A stretch of 17,180 bases of DNA from an uncultured Sutterella sp. (GCA_905192805.1 CAJJMF010000033.1:1-17180), one strand, 5' to 3'. Positions 9,054 to 15,025 are shown, counted from the first letter of the stretch. Translations and numbers: made by a program. Notes: generated from the sequence alone by a model not told the origin.

Positions 9054-10442
9054 ATGGCCAAAAAAGTCAAAACCGAATATGTCTGTAGCGAATGCGGGGG
9101 AACCGCACTCAAGTGGCAAGGGCAATGCCCGCATTGTAAGGCGTGGAATACGCTTGAAGAATTTACCGTGCAAGAAGGGATTGCCTCACGCTACGGAACG
9201 GATCGTCTTGCCGGACGTCGTAGCTTTGTGGAAACGACAGGCACCTTACAAGATTTGGCGGATGTGAAAGTCGAGGACGTCCCCCGTACGATCACGGGCA
9301 TTTCGGAATTTGACCGCGTGATGGGCGGGGGGTTAGTGCAAGGCTGTGTCGCTCTCATTGGTGGGGACCCTGGGATTGGTAAGTCAACCTTACTTTTACA
9401 GGTGATGGCCCGGTTGGTAGAAATGGGGCGCAGTGCGCTTTACGTTTCGGGTGAAGAAAGTCCCTCGCAGATTGCCGTGCGGGCTCAGCGATTGCAACTG
9501 CAGCCACGCGGGCTTGCGTTAATGAGCGAAATTGAATTGGAACATATTGAAGCCGTGATGACCGAACGTCGTCCCGAATTTGTGGTGATTGACTCCATTC
9601 AGACTGTCTTTTCCAGTGCCCTAGACAGTGCCCCTGGGTCAGTCTCGCAAGTGCGTGAATGTGCGGCACGCTTGACACGTATTGCCAAAATGTTGGGCTC
9701 AACGCTCGTCTTTGTTGGTCACGTCACCAAGGACGGTTCGCTCGCTGGACCTCGCATTTTGGAACATATCGTCGATACGGTGCTCTATTTTGAAGGCGAT
9801 CAGCATTCCAACTTCCGTCTGGTGCGTGCCTTTAAGAATCGTTTCGGGGCCGTTAACGAGTTGGGTGTGTTTGCCATGACGGACCACGGGTTGCGTGGGG
9901 TCAGTAACCCGTCGGCGATTTTCCTTTCCGAATACAAAAGCAACGTACCTGGGTCAGCCGTTTTGGTCACTCAAGAAGGCACTCGCCCGCTCTTAGTCGA
10001 AATTCAGGCCTTAGTAGACACCACCCATTTGCCCACCCCCCGTCGTTTGGCGGTGGGCGTGGATGCACAACGCTTGGCGATGCTCTTGGCGGTGTTACAT
10101 CGCCATGCCGGGATTGGTTGCTTTGACCAAGACGTGTTCGTGAACGCCGTTGGCGGGGTAAAAATCAGTGAAACCGCTGTCGACTTGGCGCTATTAGCCG
10201 CAATCTATTCAAGCATTCGTAATAAACCGTTATCCCGTGGCGTGGTGGTCTTTGGGGAGGTGGGGCTTGCCGGGGAAATTCGCCCGGCTCCCCGCGGGCA
10301 AGAGCGTTTGCGCGAAGCGGCAAAACTGGGTTTTGCTAAGGCCGTGATTCCGCGTGCCAATGTCCCGCGTACTCCCATTGAGGGACTCGAAATCGTGGGG
10401 GTAGATCGTTTGGCGGATGCACTTGAGGCGGCCGTAGGATAA
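9054..10442 (+). CDS. radA: RadA (Sms), DNA repair ATPase
   Basis: RadA is a RecA-related branch-migration helicase active in recombination and stalled-fork repair. The 462 residues show the three expected modules: an N-terminal C4 zinc finger (C11, C14, C25, C28), a RecA-like ATPase with Walker A GGDPGIGKST at 103-112 and the RadA-specific KNRFG motif at 261-265, and a C-terminal Lon-protease-like domain (from about residue 300, with FVNAVGGVKI) that lacks protease function in this family. Length is typical (about 455-460). ATG 9054 has AAAGGA at 9040-9045. The next gene starts 83 bases downstream, and no terminator is visible between them. Confidence 0.95.
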   Translation: MAKKVKTEYVCSECGGTALKWQGQCPHCKAWNTLEEFTVQEGIASRYGTDRLAGRRSFVETTGTLQDLADVKVEDVPRTITGISEFDRVMGGGLVQGCVALIGGDPGIGKSTLLLQVMARLVEMGRSALYVSGEESPSQIAVRAQRLQLQPRGLALMSEIELEHIEAVMTERRPEFVVIDSIQTVFSSALDSAPGSVSQVRECAARLTRIAKMLGSTLVFVGHVTKDGSLAGPRILEHIVDTVLYFEGDQHSNFRLVRAFKNRFGAVNELGVFAMTDHGLRGVSNPSAIFLSEYKSNVPGSAVLVTQEGTRPLLVEIQALVDTTHLPTPRRLAVGVDAQRLAMLLAVLHRHAGIGCFDQDVFVNAVGGVKISETAVDLALLAAIYSSIRNKPLSRGVVVFGEVGLAGEIRPAPRGQERLREAAKLGFAKAVIPRANVPRTPIEGLEIVGVDRLADALEAAVG

Positions 10443-10458
10443 CAAAACGATGAAATGT

Positions 10459-10512
10459 CGTATAGAATCAAGGGACAAACTAGGTTGACGAAACCTGGAA
10501 GTTAAAATTTAA
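10459..10512 (+). promoter_or_regulatory. Possible promoter and small dyads ahead of the UreE-like gene
   Basis: TATAGAAT near 10461-10468 is a good -10-like string but lacks a good -35. TTGACG at 10485-10490 is a good -35-like string without a clear -10. AGGTT (10482-10486) and AACCT (10492-10496) form a short inverted repeat, and TTAAA-A-TTTAA (10502-10512) is a perfect odd palindrome just before the ribosome site. Any could be a metal-regulator site; none is a recognised consensus. Confidence 0.3.
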
Positions 10513-10525
10513 GGATTGAATAATC

Positions 10526-11290
10526 ATGACGACTTTTACTAAACTCCTTCCGCCTGATGCTCAACCCGCTCAGCCCTTGTTGGATCGTGCTCACGACTTA
10601 GTGTTGACCTCGGCCCAACGTGCGGAATGGTCCGATACGTTTGAAACGGCTCAGGGTACGGTCACGGTGGCTGTCGAAGAAAAGCGCCCCTTGCAACTCG
10701 ATGACGTTTTTGTGGACGACAAGGGGGAATTCTGGGTGGTGCGTCCGGCCGTCGAACGTGTGTTACACGTGACGGGGGATATGCGTACGTTACAAGAAGC
10801 GGCGACGGCGCTCATTTCGCGTGGCGTGCCGGTGGCTGAAGCGCCCGAAGGGTTTGCTGTGCTTCCGATGCCCAATATCGCCAAGATGCTTGGCATGATC
10901 GGCTTAGATGTGATCGAAGTCGATGAACCGTTTGTGCCGGTGCGCTTTGATGTGCAACAGGGCGGTGGCTGTGGTTGCGGCGGCGGTTGTGGTTGCGGTG
11001 GTCACCACCATCATCACGAAGATGCTTGTGGTTGTGGCTGCGGTGATCATCACCACGAAGACGATGCTTGTGGCTGTGGTTGTGGCGACCATCACCATCA
11101 CCACGAAGACGCTTGCGGCTGTGGTTGCGGAGACCATCATCACGAAACCGGTTGTTGTTCGGATGACGATGACTGCTGTTGTTCAGCTGATCAAGAACAA
11201 AACCGTGGCGGTTGCTGCGATGACGGCGAAGAGGATTGCTGCTGCTCGAAGGAACCGAAGAAGACGCAATGCGGTTGCGGCGGTCACTAA
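10526..11290 (+). CDS. Orphan UreE-like metal-binding protein with Cys/His-rich tail
   Basis: Residues about 25-140 follow the UreE plan: an N-terminal beta-rich domain, then a ferredoxin-like domain ending MLGMIGLDVIEVDEPFVP, like the ML..LG......PFEP end of UreE. UreE delivers nickel to urease. Family landmarks are altered: the GNRHxPV segment reads ISRGVPV (97-103), and the position of the conserved nickel-binding histidine (H96 in Klebsiella UreE) is P116. The whole metal-binding potential has moved to the tail, residues 146-254, which holds 25 Cys and 17 His; residues 1-148 have no Cys and only two His. The tail starts with two CGC motifs, then three repeats of ACGCGCGDHHH (167-177, 181-191, 196-206), then CC/CCC clusters spaced by acidic residues. 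ATG 10526 has AAGGA at 10511-10515. No urease structural or accessory genes lie in the window, so urease service is doubtful. A nickel, zinc or copper store or chaperone, for example for hydrogenase, is possible. The UreE call is from pattern recognition. Confidence 0.7.
   Translation: MTTFTKLLPPDAQPAQPLLDRAHDLVLTSAQRAEWSDTFETAQGTVTVAVEEKRPLQLDDVFVDDKGEFWVVRPAVERVLHVTGDMRTLQEAATALISRGVPVAEAPEGFAVLPMPNIAKMLGMIGLDVIEVDEPFVPVRFDVQQGGGCGCGGGCGCGGHHHHHEDACGCGCGDHHHEDDACGCGCGDHHHHHEDACGCGCGDHHHETGCCSDDDDCCCSADQEQNRGGCCDDGEEDCCCSKEPKKTQCGCGGH
11024..11143 (+). repeat. Three in-gene repeats encoding ACGCGCGDHHH
   Basis: Core units lie at 11024-11056, 11066-11098 and 11111-11143, with periods of 42 and 45 bases. 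The encoded 11 residues are identical, while the codons differ at several synonymous positions (for example TGT/TGC, GGT/GGC/GGA, GAT/GAC). The His run is three residues long in units 1 and 3 and five in unit 2. Confidence 0.9.
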
Positions 11291-11301
11291 TCTGACGTCA
11301 G

Positions 11302-11344
11302 AAAAGGACGGAGGGGCACCTTGGGTGACACGTTCCGTCCTTTT
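11302..11344 (+). terminator. Hairpin just after the UreE-like gene
   Basis: AAAAGGACGG (11302-11311) pairs perfectly with CCGTCCTTTT (11335-11344), with an inner CACC-TTG-GGTG stem. The U-tract is only four bases, so it may act as a weak terminator or a 3'-end stabiliser. Confidence 0.6.
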
Positions 11345-11352
11345 AACCGATC

Positions 11353-11376
11353 ACGCGGCATATTGCCGCGTTTTTT
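11353..11376 (+). terminator. Strong intrinsic terminator
   Basis: ACGCGGCA (11353-11360), loop TAT, TGCCGCGT (11364-11371), then TTTTT to 11376. It is compact and GC-rich with a clear T-run, and is the main terminator for the UreE-like transcript. Confidence 0.85.
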
Positions 11377-11383
11377 GTGCAAG

Positions 11384-11418
11384 AAAAAAGCGCCCTTCTA
11401 AGAGGGGCGCTTTTTTTT
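11384..11418. terminator. Bidirectional intrinsic terminator
   Basis: AAAAAAGCGCCC (11384-11395) is complementary to GGGCGCTTTTTT (11405-11416). The A-run on one side and the T-run on the other make it functional on both strands. It can back up the UreE-like gene and also stop the tRNA-Leu transcript from the minus strand. Confidence 0.85.
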
Positions 11419-11432
11419 CGCGAAAGCCATGC

Positions 11433-11463
11433 TGATGCAATCGTGATGCAATGTTGATGCAGT
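11433..11463. repeat. Three direct repeats of TGATGCAAT, 11-base period
   Basis: TGATGCAAT at 11433-11441 and 11444-11452, and TGATGCAGT at 11455-11463. Two copies are identical and the third differs by one base. The spacing is exactly 11 bases, about one helical turn. They lie between the bidirectional terminator and tRNA-Leu. Confidence 0.85.
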
Positions 11464-11491
11464 TAGCCGTTTTTTCGCTTTTTTGAGTACT

Positions 11492-11534
11492 AGATATTGT
11501 GGTTAAATAGTTGGAAACACACAATATCTTGTGT
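11492..11534. repeat. Perfect 10-base inverted repeat with an overlapping second hairpin, 3' of tRNA-Leu
   Basis: AGATATTGTG (11492-11501) and CACAATATCT (11520-11529) are perfect inverted copies separated by 18 bases. The right arm also takes part in a second hairpin, ACACAA (11519-11524), TATC, TTGTGT (11529-11534), so the two structures exclude each other. In the tRNA transcript this is the immediate 3' trailer. Confidence 0.75.
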
Positions 11535-11537
11535 TCT

Positions 11538-11624
11538 TGGTGCGGGAGATCGGACTCGAACCGACACGCCTTTTACGGCGTCAGGACCTAAACCTGGTGC
11601 GTCTACCAATTTCGCCACCCCCGC
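11538..11624 (-). tRNA. leuW: tRNA-Leu (anticodon UAG), CCA encoded
   Basis: Read on the minus strand, this is an 87-base class II tRNA. The acceptor stem GCGGGGG pairs with CTCCCGC (one G-U), followed by A and an encoded CCA. The anticodon stem CCAGG encloses loop TTTAGGT, giving anticodon UAG, which reads CUA and other CUN leucine codons. The long variable arm and the T-arm GGTTCGAGTCC are present. It has its own predicted promoter and shares the bidirectional terminator at 11384-11418. The symbol follows E. coli usage for the UAG isoacceptor. Confidence 0.95.
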
Positions 11625-11635
11625 AAGGAATTCGC

Positions 11636-11641
11636 ATTGTA
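11636..11641 (-). promoter_or_regulatory. Predicted tRNA-Leu promoter (-10 TACAAT)
   Basis: TACAAT on the minus strand (five of six matches to the sigma70 -10) would place the start near 11629, about five bases before the tRNA 5' end. The -35 region is weak (TGCAAA with a 16-base spacer, or TGTGCA with 18). Confidence 0.5.
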
Positions 11642-11668
11642 CCTGTTTTTGGAAAAGTTTGCACAGTG

Positions 11669-11688
11669 ACACCGTGCTTATACGGTGT
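11669..11688 (-). terminator. Hairpin at the end of the lipoprotein gene
   Basis: On the minus strand ACACCGT (11688-11682) and ACGGTGT (11675-11669) form a perfect 7-bp stem with a 6-base loop that starts inside the stop codon. No T-run follows directly, so it may be a weak terminator or let transcription run on into tRNA-Leu. Confidence 0.4.
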
Positions 11689-12302
11689 TATTCCTCGGAT
11701 TCGTTGCCTGCGGTTTCATTGAAGATGTCTAAACGCTGCTTGTTGTAGTCCCCCCACGTTACTTGACCCTTGAGGAATTTTTCCTGCAAACGGTGGATAC
11801 GCGGTTGTACCGTGAGGGCAGAACGTTTGGCACTTTCAACATGACGAGGATTACCCGACTTGAGCATGATCTCACGGGTGGTATCGTTCAGTTCATCCAA
11901 GGCTTGAAAGAGGTTTTTGGCGACCCGACGCTCTTCGGGGGTAGGGATCGCGTCGTTCGATAAATATGACGGTTTCATCCCTGCGGGTAAGCAGGGGGTT
12001 TGGGAAAAATACGCACGGTAAGCGGGATTGGCGCAGATCTTACGCAACGTTTGGTTCACTTTTCCAATGCGTTCCAAATACACCGGATTATCTTTAGGGG
12101 CCTTTTTAGGCTTACTCTTCACGATTGGGTCGAGCGGCTCTTCGGAAAATCGTTTGGTGTAATGCTTGGCTTGACCGGGTTTATGGGTTCGGTCGCCTTG
12201 TGAGGAGTCCGAGTCATTAAGCTGAACCGAGCTACAGGCACTGAGAAGAAAAGTTGCGCAGAGCGCAAGCAAGGCATAAGAGCGTTTCGCCGTGAGCATC
12301 AT
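11688..12302 (-). CDS. Unrecognised lipoprotein
   Basis: I do not recognise a family. From ATG 12302 the protein has 204 residues: MMLTAKRS, a hydrophobic stretch, then the lipobox LSAC with the lipidated Cys at 23, a typical type II signal peptide. The next 45 residues are polar and Ser/Lys-rich, like a linker. A globular part follows, with two cysteines (C90 and C104) that could form a disulfide, then a charged, mostly helical-looking C-terminus. The frame extends to a GTG at 12341, but the predicted promoter -10 (12346-12351) puts the RNA start near 12339, so an internal start at 12302 or 12299 is preferred; neither has a good ribosome site. It lies upstream of tRNA-Leu on the same strand and is divergent from tig. 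Outer-membrane or periplasmic anchoring is inferred from the signal alone. Confidence 0.75.
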   Translation of the reverse strand: MMLTAKRSYALLALCATFLLSACSSVQLNDSDSSQGDRTHKPGQAKHYTKRFSEEPLDPIVKSKPKKAPKDNPVYLERIGKVNQTLRKICANPAYRAYFSQTPCLPAGMKPSYLSNDAIPTPEERRVAKNLFQALDELNDTTREIMLKSGNPRHVESAKRSALTVQPRIHRLQEKFLKGQVTWGDYNKQRLDIFNETAGNESEE

Positions 12303-12345
12303 GTCACAAAGAATGGAAAAAAGTAATCGGAGAGAGGCCACAAAA

Positions 12346-12354
12346 ATTGTAGCA
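12346..12354 (-). promoter_or_regulatory. Predicted extended -10 promoter of the lipoprotein gene
   Basis: TGC followed by TACAAT on the minus strand (12354-12346) is a near-consensus extended -10. No -35 match is seen, which extended -10 promoters can tolerate. Predicted start is near 12339. Confidence 0.5.
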
Positions 12355-12431
12355 AAGCCAAGCCAAAACGGGGTAGCCCTCTTCGCGCAAAGGCCAAGGA
12401 GAGCATGGTGAATGTCAACTGGGGGAAAGCG

Positions 12432-12480
12432 CGTGAAAACTCACGAAAAATTCACACGCGAATACTGACTTCGCTATAAT
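12432..12480 (+). promoter_or_regulatory. Strong sigma70-type promoter for the tig leader, with upstream dyad
   Basis: TTCACA (12451-12456, five of six) and TATAAT (12475-12480, perfect) are separated by 18 bases. Transcription would start near 12487, about 244 bases before tig. A dyad CGTGA-AAAC-TCACG (12432-12445) sits just upstream of the -35 and could bind a regulator. Confidence 0.75.
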
Positions 12481-12486
12481 GCTTCT

Positions 12487-12715
12487 CCTATAGTGAGTCC
12501 GCTCATGCCCAGTGTCAGGCCCGTATAGTAAGCCCTGCTTACGTTCGAGAGCATTCTAGCACTTGGATGCCCACGCAAGCGATGTCACTTTTTCGAACAG
12601 TCTTCCGTAGACTGTTGACCTATTTTCCGCGTTCTATCGCCCCAGATACATGAGGGAGATAGAAACCATTATCCATTACCCTAAGCGAGCTCATCGAGCA
12701 ACCTAGGGCTTTTTT
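12487..12715 (+). ncRNA. Structured tig leader ending in an intrinsic terminator: attenuator or separate small RNA
   Basis: From the promoter start to the T-run, about 229 bases form a series of hairpins: GTAAGC-CCT-GCTTAC (12528-12542); AACAGTCT-TCCGT-AGACTGTT (12596-12616); TTCTATC (12632-12638) with GATAGAA (12658-12664) plus an inner CCC/GGG; and the terminator stem. GTTCGA (12543-12548) can instead pair with TCGAAC (12593-12598), which overlaps the second hairpin. I checked it against the features I remember of 6S, 4.5S, RNase P and tmRNA, and against common riboswitch cores, and found no match. It is either a regulated leader of tig or an independent RNA. Confidence 0.5.
12679..12715 (+). 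terminator. Intrinsic terminator 15 bases before the tig start
   Basis: CCCTA (12679-12683) pairs with TAGGG (12704-12708), with GCTC-ATC-GAGC inside (12689-12699), followed by six T (12710-12715). No other promoter fits between it and tig, so tig transcription must pass through it. Confidence 0.65.
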
Positions 12716-12730
12716 GTAAAGATTACTAAG

Positions 12731-14071
12731 ATGACTGAACAAGAAACCGCTAAGACTGAAATTACGCAAGAAAACGCTTCGGTGAACCCGCTCGAACGTA
12801 CGCTTGATTTAGTGATTGCCAATAGCCAGATTGACGAATTGGCCAACAAGTATTTGAAGCAGTACGCTCGTGAAATGAAGATGCCTGGGTTCCGTAAGGG
12901 CCATGTTCCGATGGAACGCGTGCGTGCTTACTACGGTGCTGAAGCTTTTGATAAGGCAGTCAACGAGCTCGTTGGTCAGGAATGGATGAAGGTTGCGGTA
13001 GCTAGCCAGTTACCGATCGTGGGTGCTCCGCGCATCACCGCCAAAGAATCCGATGACACGAACAACACTCACTTCGTTGCAACGTTCGAAGTGACTCCGG
13101 ACGTGGAAATCCCCAACTTCGCTGACGTGGAATTGAAGCGCTATGTCTGCCCCGTTACCGACGTTGAAGTGGATAAGACGATCGACGTGATGCGTCGTCA
13201 GCGTGCTACGTACAACGTGGTGTCCCGTGCTGCTCAGAACGATGACCGCGTCAAGTTGAACTTCAAGGGCACGAAGAATGGCGAAGCCTTCCAGGGTGGT
13301 ACGGCTGAAGGTTATGAATTCGTGTTGGGTCAGGGTCGCATGCTTCCTGAATTCGAAGCGGCCGTGCTCGGTATGAGCGCGGGTGAAAAGAAGACCTTCC
13401 CGCTCACCTTCCCGAGCGATTACGGTGTTAAGGACCTCGAAGGTCAGACCGTCGAATTCGAAGTGGAAGTCCTCGAAGTGAACGAACCGGTTTACCCGGC
13501 CGTTGATGACGAATTTGCGAAGAGCTTGGGCGTGGAAGCGGGTGTCGAAGCCATGCGTAACGAAATCCGCACCAACCTCACGCGTGAAGTGAAGGCTCGC
13601 TTAGAAGCCCGCACGAAGTCCGAAGTGATGGAAGCGGTGGCGAAGGCCTGCACGTTCCCGGTTCCCAACACGTTAGTGAACGACGAATCCGAACGCCTCT
13701 CCCAGCAGATGATGCAGGACTTGGCTGCTCGTGGTATCGACGTCAAGAAGTTCCCTGCCATGCCGGCGGATACCTTCAAGACGCAGGCTGACCGTCGCGT
13801 GCGCTTAGGCCTCTTCGTGGAAGCCCTCCTTGCCAAGGAAACGAGCTTGAATGGCTCTGACGAACAGGTGAAGGCGTTGGTGGCCGATATCGCTGCTAGC
13901 TACGAAGATCCGGCTGAAGTGACGGCTTTCATTATGGGTGACCAGAACCGTGTCGCCAGCTTGAAGAGTCAGGCTACGGAAACCAATGTGACCGAATGGA
14001 TCCTCTCCCAGGCGAAGACGACCGAAGAAACGGTGGACTTTGACCAGGTGATGGCGGGTCAGTTTGCCTAA
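12731..14071 (+). CDS. tig: Trigger factor, ribosome-bound chaperone and peptidyl-prolyl isomerase
   Basis: Trigger factor sits at the ribosome exit tunnel and shields nascent chains. The 446 residues contain the ribosome-docking loop GFRKGHVP at 53-60, an FKBP-type isomerase domain at about 168-255 (DDRVKLNFKG ... GYEFVLGQGRMLPEFE ... FPSDYG), and a C-terminal helical substrate-binding domain. Length is close to the family norm (about 430-450). The N-terminus carries about 18 extra polar residues ahead of the usual start of the ribosome-binding domain. The ribosome site before ATG 12731 is poor (TAAAG or CTAAG) and lies immediately after the leader terminator. Codon choice is strongly biased (GAA, AAG, CGT, GGT), unlike sbcC, which fits a very highly expressed protein. 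It is the first gene of the proteostasis block tig-clpP-clpX-lon. Confidence 0.95.
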   Translation: MTEQETAKTEITQENASVNPLERTLDLVIANSQIDELANKYLKQYAREMKMPGFRKGHVPMERVRAYYGAEAFDKAVNELVGQEWMKVAVASQLPIVGAPRITAKESDDTNNTHFVATFEVTPDVEIPNFADVELKRYVCPVTDVEVDKTIDVMRRQRATYNVVSRAAQNDDRVKLNFKGTKNGEAFQGGTAEGYEFVLGQGRMLPEFEAAVLGMSAGEKKTFPLTFPSDYGVKDLEGQTVEFEVEVLEVNEPVYPAVDDEFAKSLGVEAGVEAMRNEIRTNLTREVKARLEARTKSEVMEAVAKACTFPVPNTLVNDESERLSQQMMQDLAARGIDVKKFPAMPADTFKTQADRRVRLGLFVEALLAKETSLNGSDEQVKALVADIAASYEDPAEVTAFIMGDQNRVASLKSQATETNVTEWILSQAKTTEETVDFDQVMAGQFA

Positions 14072-14090
14072 TTCGCTCTCAAGCACTCCC

Positions 14091-14133
14091 ACCCTGTCAG
14101 AGCGCTCTGCGACAAAGCGCAAGCGCTCAGGGT
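14091..14133 (+). other. Long hairpin in the tig 3' region
   Basis: GAGCGCT (14100-14106) pairs with AGCGCTC (14122-14128), extended by ACCCT (14091-14095) with AGGGT (14129-14133) across a four-base bulge. It has no T-run, so it is more likely an RNA-stabilising or processing element than a terminator. Confidence 0.5.
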
Positions 14134-14149
14134 AGGAACACAAGGCGTC

Positions 14150-14194
14150 AAAAGCACTGCGAGGAATCACTTTGCGGTGCTTTTGCCTTTTTTT
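14150..14194 (+). terminator. Intrinsic terminator after tig
   Basis: AAAAGCACTGC (14150-14160) pairs with GCGGTGCTTTT (14174-14184, one G-U), followed by GCC and seven T (14188-14194). It separates tig from clpP as transcription units. Confidence 0.85.
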
Positions 14195-14245
14195 CAGACT
14201 GTTAGGCTGCGATGCCATAAAACTGCAAATGGACGTTGCCAACGC

Positions 14246-14274
14246 TCGAAACCGTGCGTTAAGCTCGGTATACT
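14246..14274 (+). promoter_or_regulatory. Predicted clpP promoter
   Basis: TCGAAA (14246-14251, four of six to -35) and TATACT (14269-14274, five of six to -10) are 17 bases apart. The -35 also resembles the heat-shock CTTGAAA box (CTCGAAA at 14245-14251), but no matching CCCCAT-type -10 is present, so a sigma70 promoter is favoured. The RNA would start near 14281. Confidence 0.6.
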
Positions 14275-14334
14275 AAGTCGCAACGCCTCGCCTAGGATAG
14301 GTGTGCATTAACTCGATTTGAAGAAAGAACCATT

Positions 14335-14928
14335 ATGAATCTCATTCCCTACGTGATTGAAGACACTGGTCGTGGTGAACGTAGCTACGACTTATATTCC
14401 CGCTTGTTGCGTGACCGCATCATTTTCTTAACGGGCGAAGTGAATGACCAAGTGGCGAGCTCGATTATTGGTCAGATGCTCTTCTTGGAAAGTGAAAATC
14501 CGGATAAAGACATCTATTTCTATATCAATAGCCCGGGCGGTTCTGTCTCTGCTGGGATGGCTATCTTTGATACGATGCGCTTCATCCGTCCGCAAGTCAA
14601 TACGATTTGTGTGGGTTTGGCTGCCAGTATGGGGGCTTTCTTGTTGGCTGCGGGTGAAAAGGGCAAGCGCTACTGCTTACCGCACTCCCGCGTGATGATT
14701 CACCAACCCTTAGGGGGAGCCCAAGGGCAGGCGACGGATATTGAAATTGTTACGCGTGAAATTCTTCGCACCAAGAAGATGCTCAATGAGATCTTGGCGG
14801 AAAATTCTGGGAAACCCGTTGAAGAAGTAGCTCGCGATACCGAACGTGACTACTGGCTGACGGCCGAAGAAGCGTTAGCGTACGGTTTGATTGACCGTAT
14901 CTTTACGCGTCGTGACGAAATGAAATAA
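14335..14928 (+). CDS. clpP: ClpP, ATP-dependent Clp protease proteolytic subunit
   Basis: ClpP forms the two-ring, 14-subunit serine protease chamber fed by ClpX or ClpA. The 197-residue protein has the complete triad: S98 in GLAASMG, H123 in MIHQP and D172 in ERDYW. The INSPGGSV stretch at 64-71 forms the oxyanion region. Length matches mature or short-propeptide ClpPs. ATG 14335 has a purine-rich GAAGAAAG ahead of it. It has its own promoter after the tig terminator and is followed 97 bases later by clpX, in the widespread clpP-clpX order. Confidence 0.97.
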   Translation: MNLIPYVIEDTGRGERSYDLYSRLLRDRIIFLTGEVNDQVASSIIGQMLFLESENPDKDIYFYINSPGGSVSAGMAIFDTMRFIRPQVNTICVGLAASMGAFLLAAGEKGKRYCLPHSRVMIHQPLGGAQGQATDIEIVTREILRTKKMLNEILAENSGKPVEEVARDTERDYWLTAEEALAYGLIDRIFTRRDEMK

Positions 14929-14932
14929 CGCG

Positions 14933-15005
14933 AGAGGGTCACGCGCCCTCTGCATTGAACGAATAACTGTGAAACGAGAAAAAGGGTGGCGAACAACCAC
15001 CCTTT
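14933..15005 (+). terminator. Two hairpins between clpP and clpX (partial terminator)
   Basis: AGAGGG (14933-14938) pairs with CCCTCT (14946-14951). AAAGGGTGG (14981-14989) pairs perfectly with CCACCCTTT (14997-15005), followed by ATT. The short U-tract suggests incomplete termination or a processing point that sets the clpP to clpX ratio. Confidence 0.55.
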
Positions 15006-15025
15006 ATTAACCGTAAAGGCTAGCC

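Noticed and set aside
10923..11435. 170-codon plus-strand frame overlapping the UreE-like tail
   Set aside because: Its Val/Ala/Thr runs are the +1 reading of the Cys/Gly/His repeats, and it runs through two terminators.
12303..12341. GTG start at 12341 for the lipoprotein
   Set aside because: The predicted RNA start (about 12339) lies at or after it, and the signal peptide is already complete from 12302.
12487..12715. 6S, 4.5S, RNase P or tmRNA gene in the tig leader
   Set aside because: The signature sequences of these RNAs that I remember are absent, and the ends do not form a 6S-like closing stem.
14245..14274. Sigma-32 heat-shock promoter for clpP
   Set aside because: The CTCGAAA string fits the -35, but no CCCCAT-type -10 is found; TATACT at 17-base spacing fits sigma70 better.
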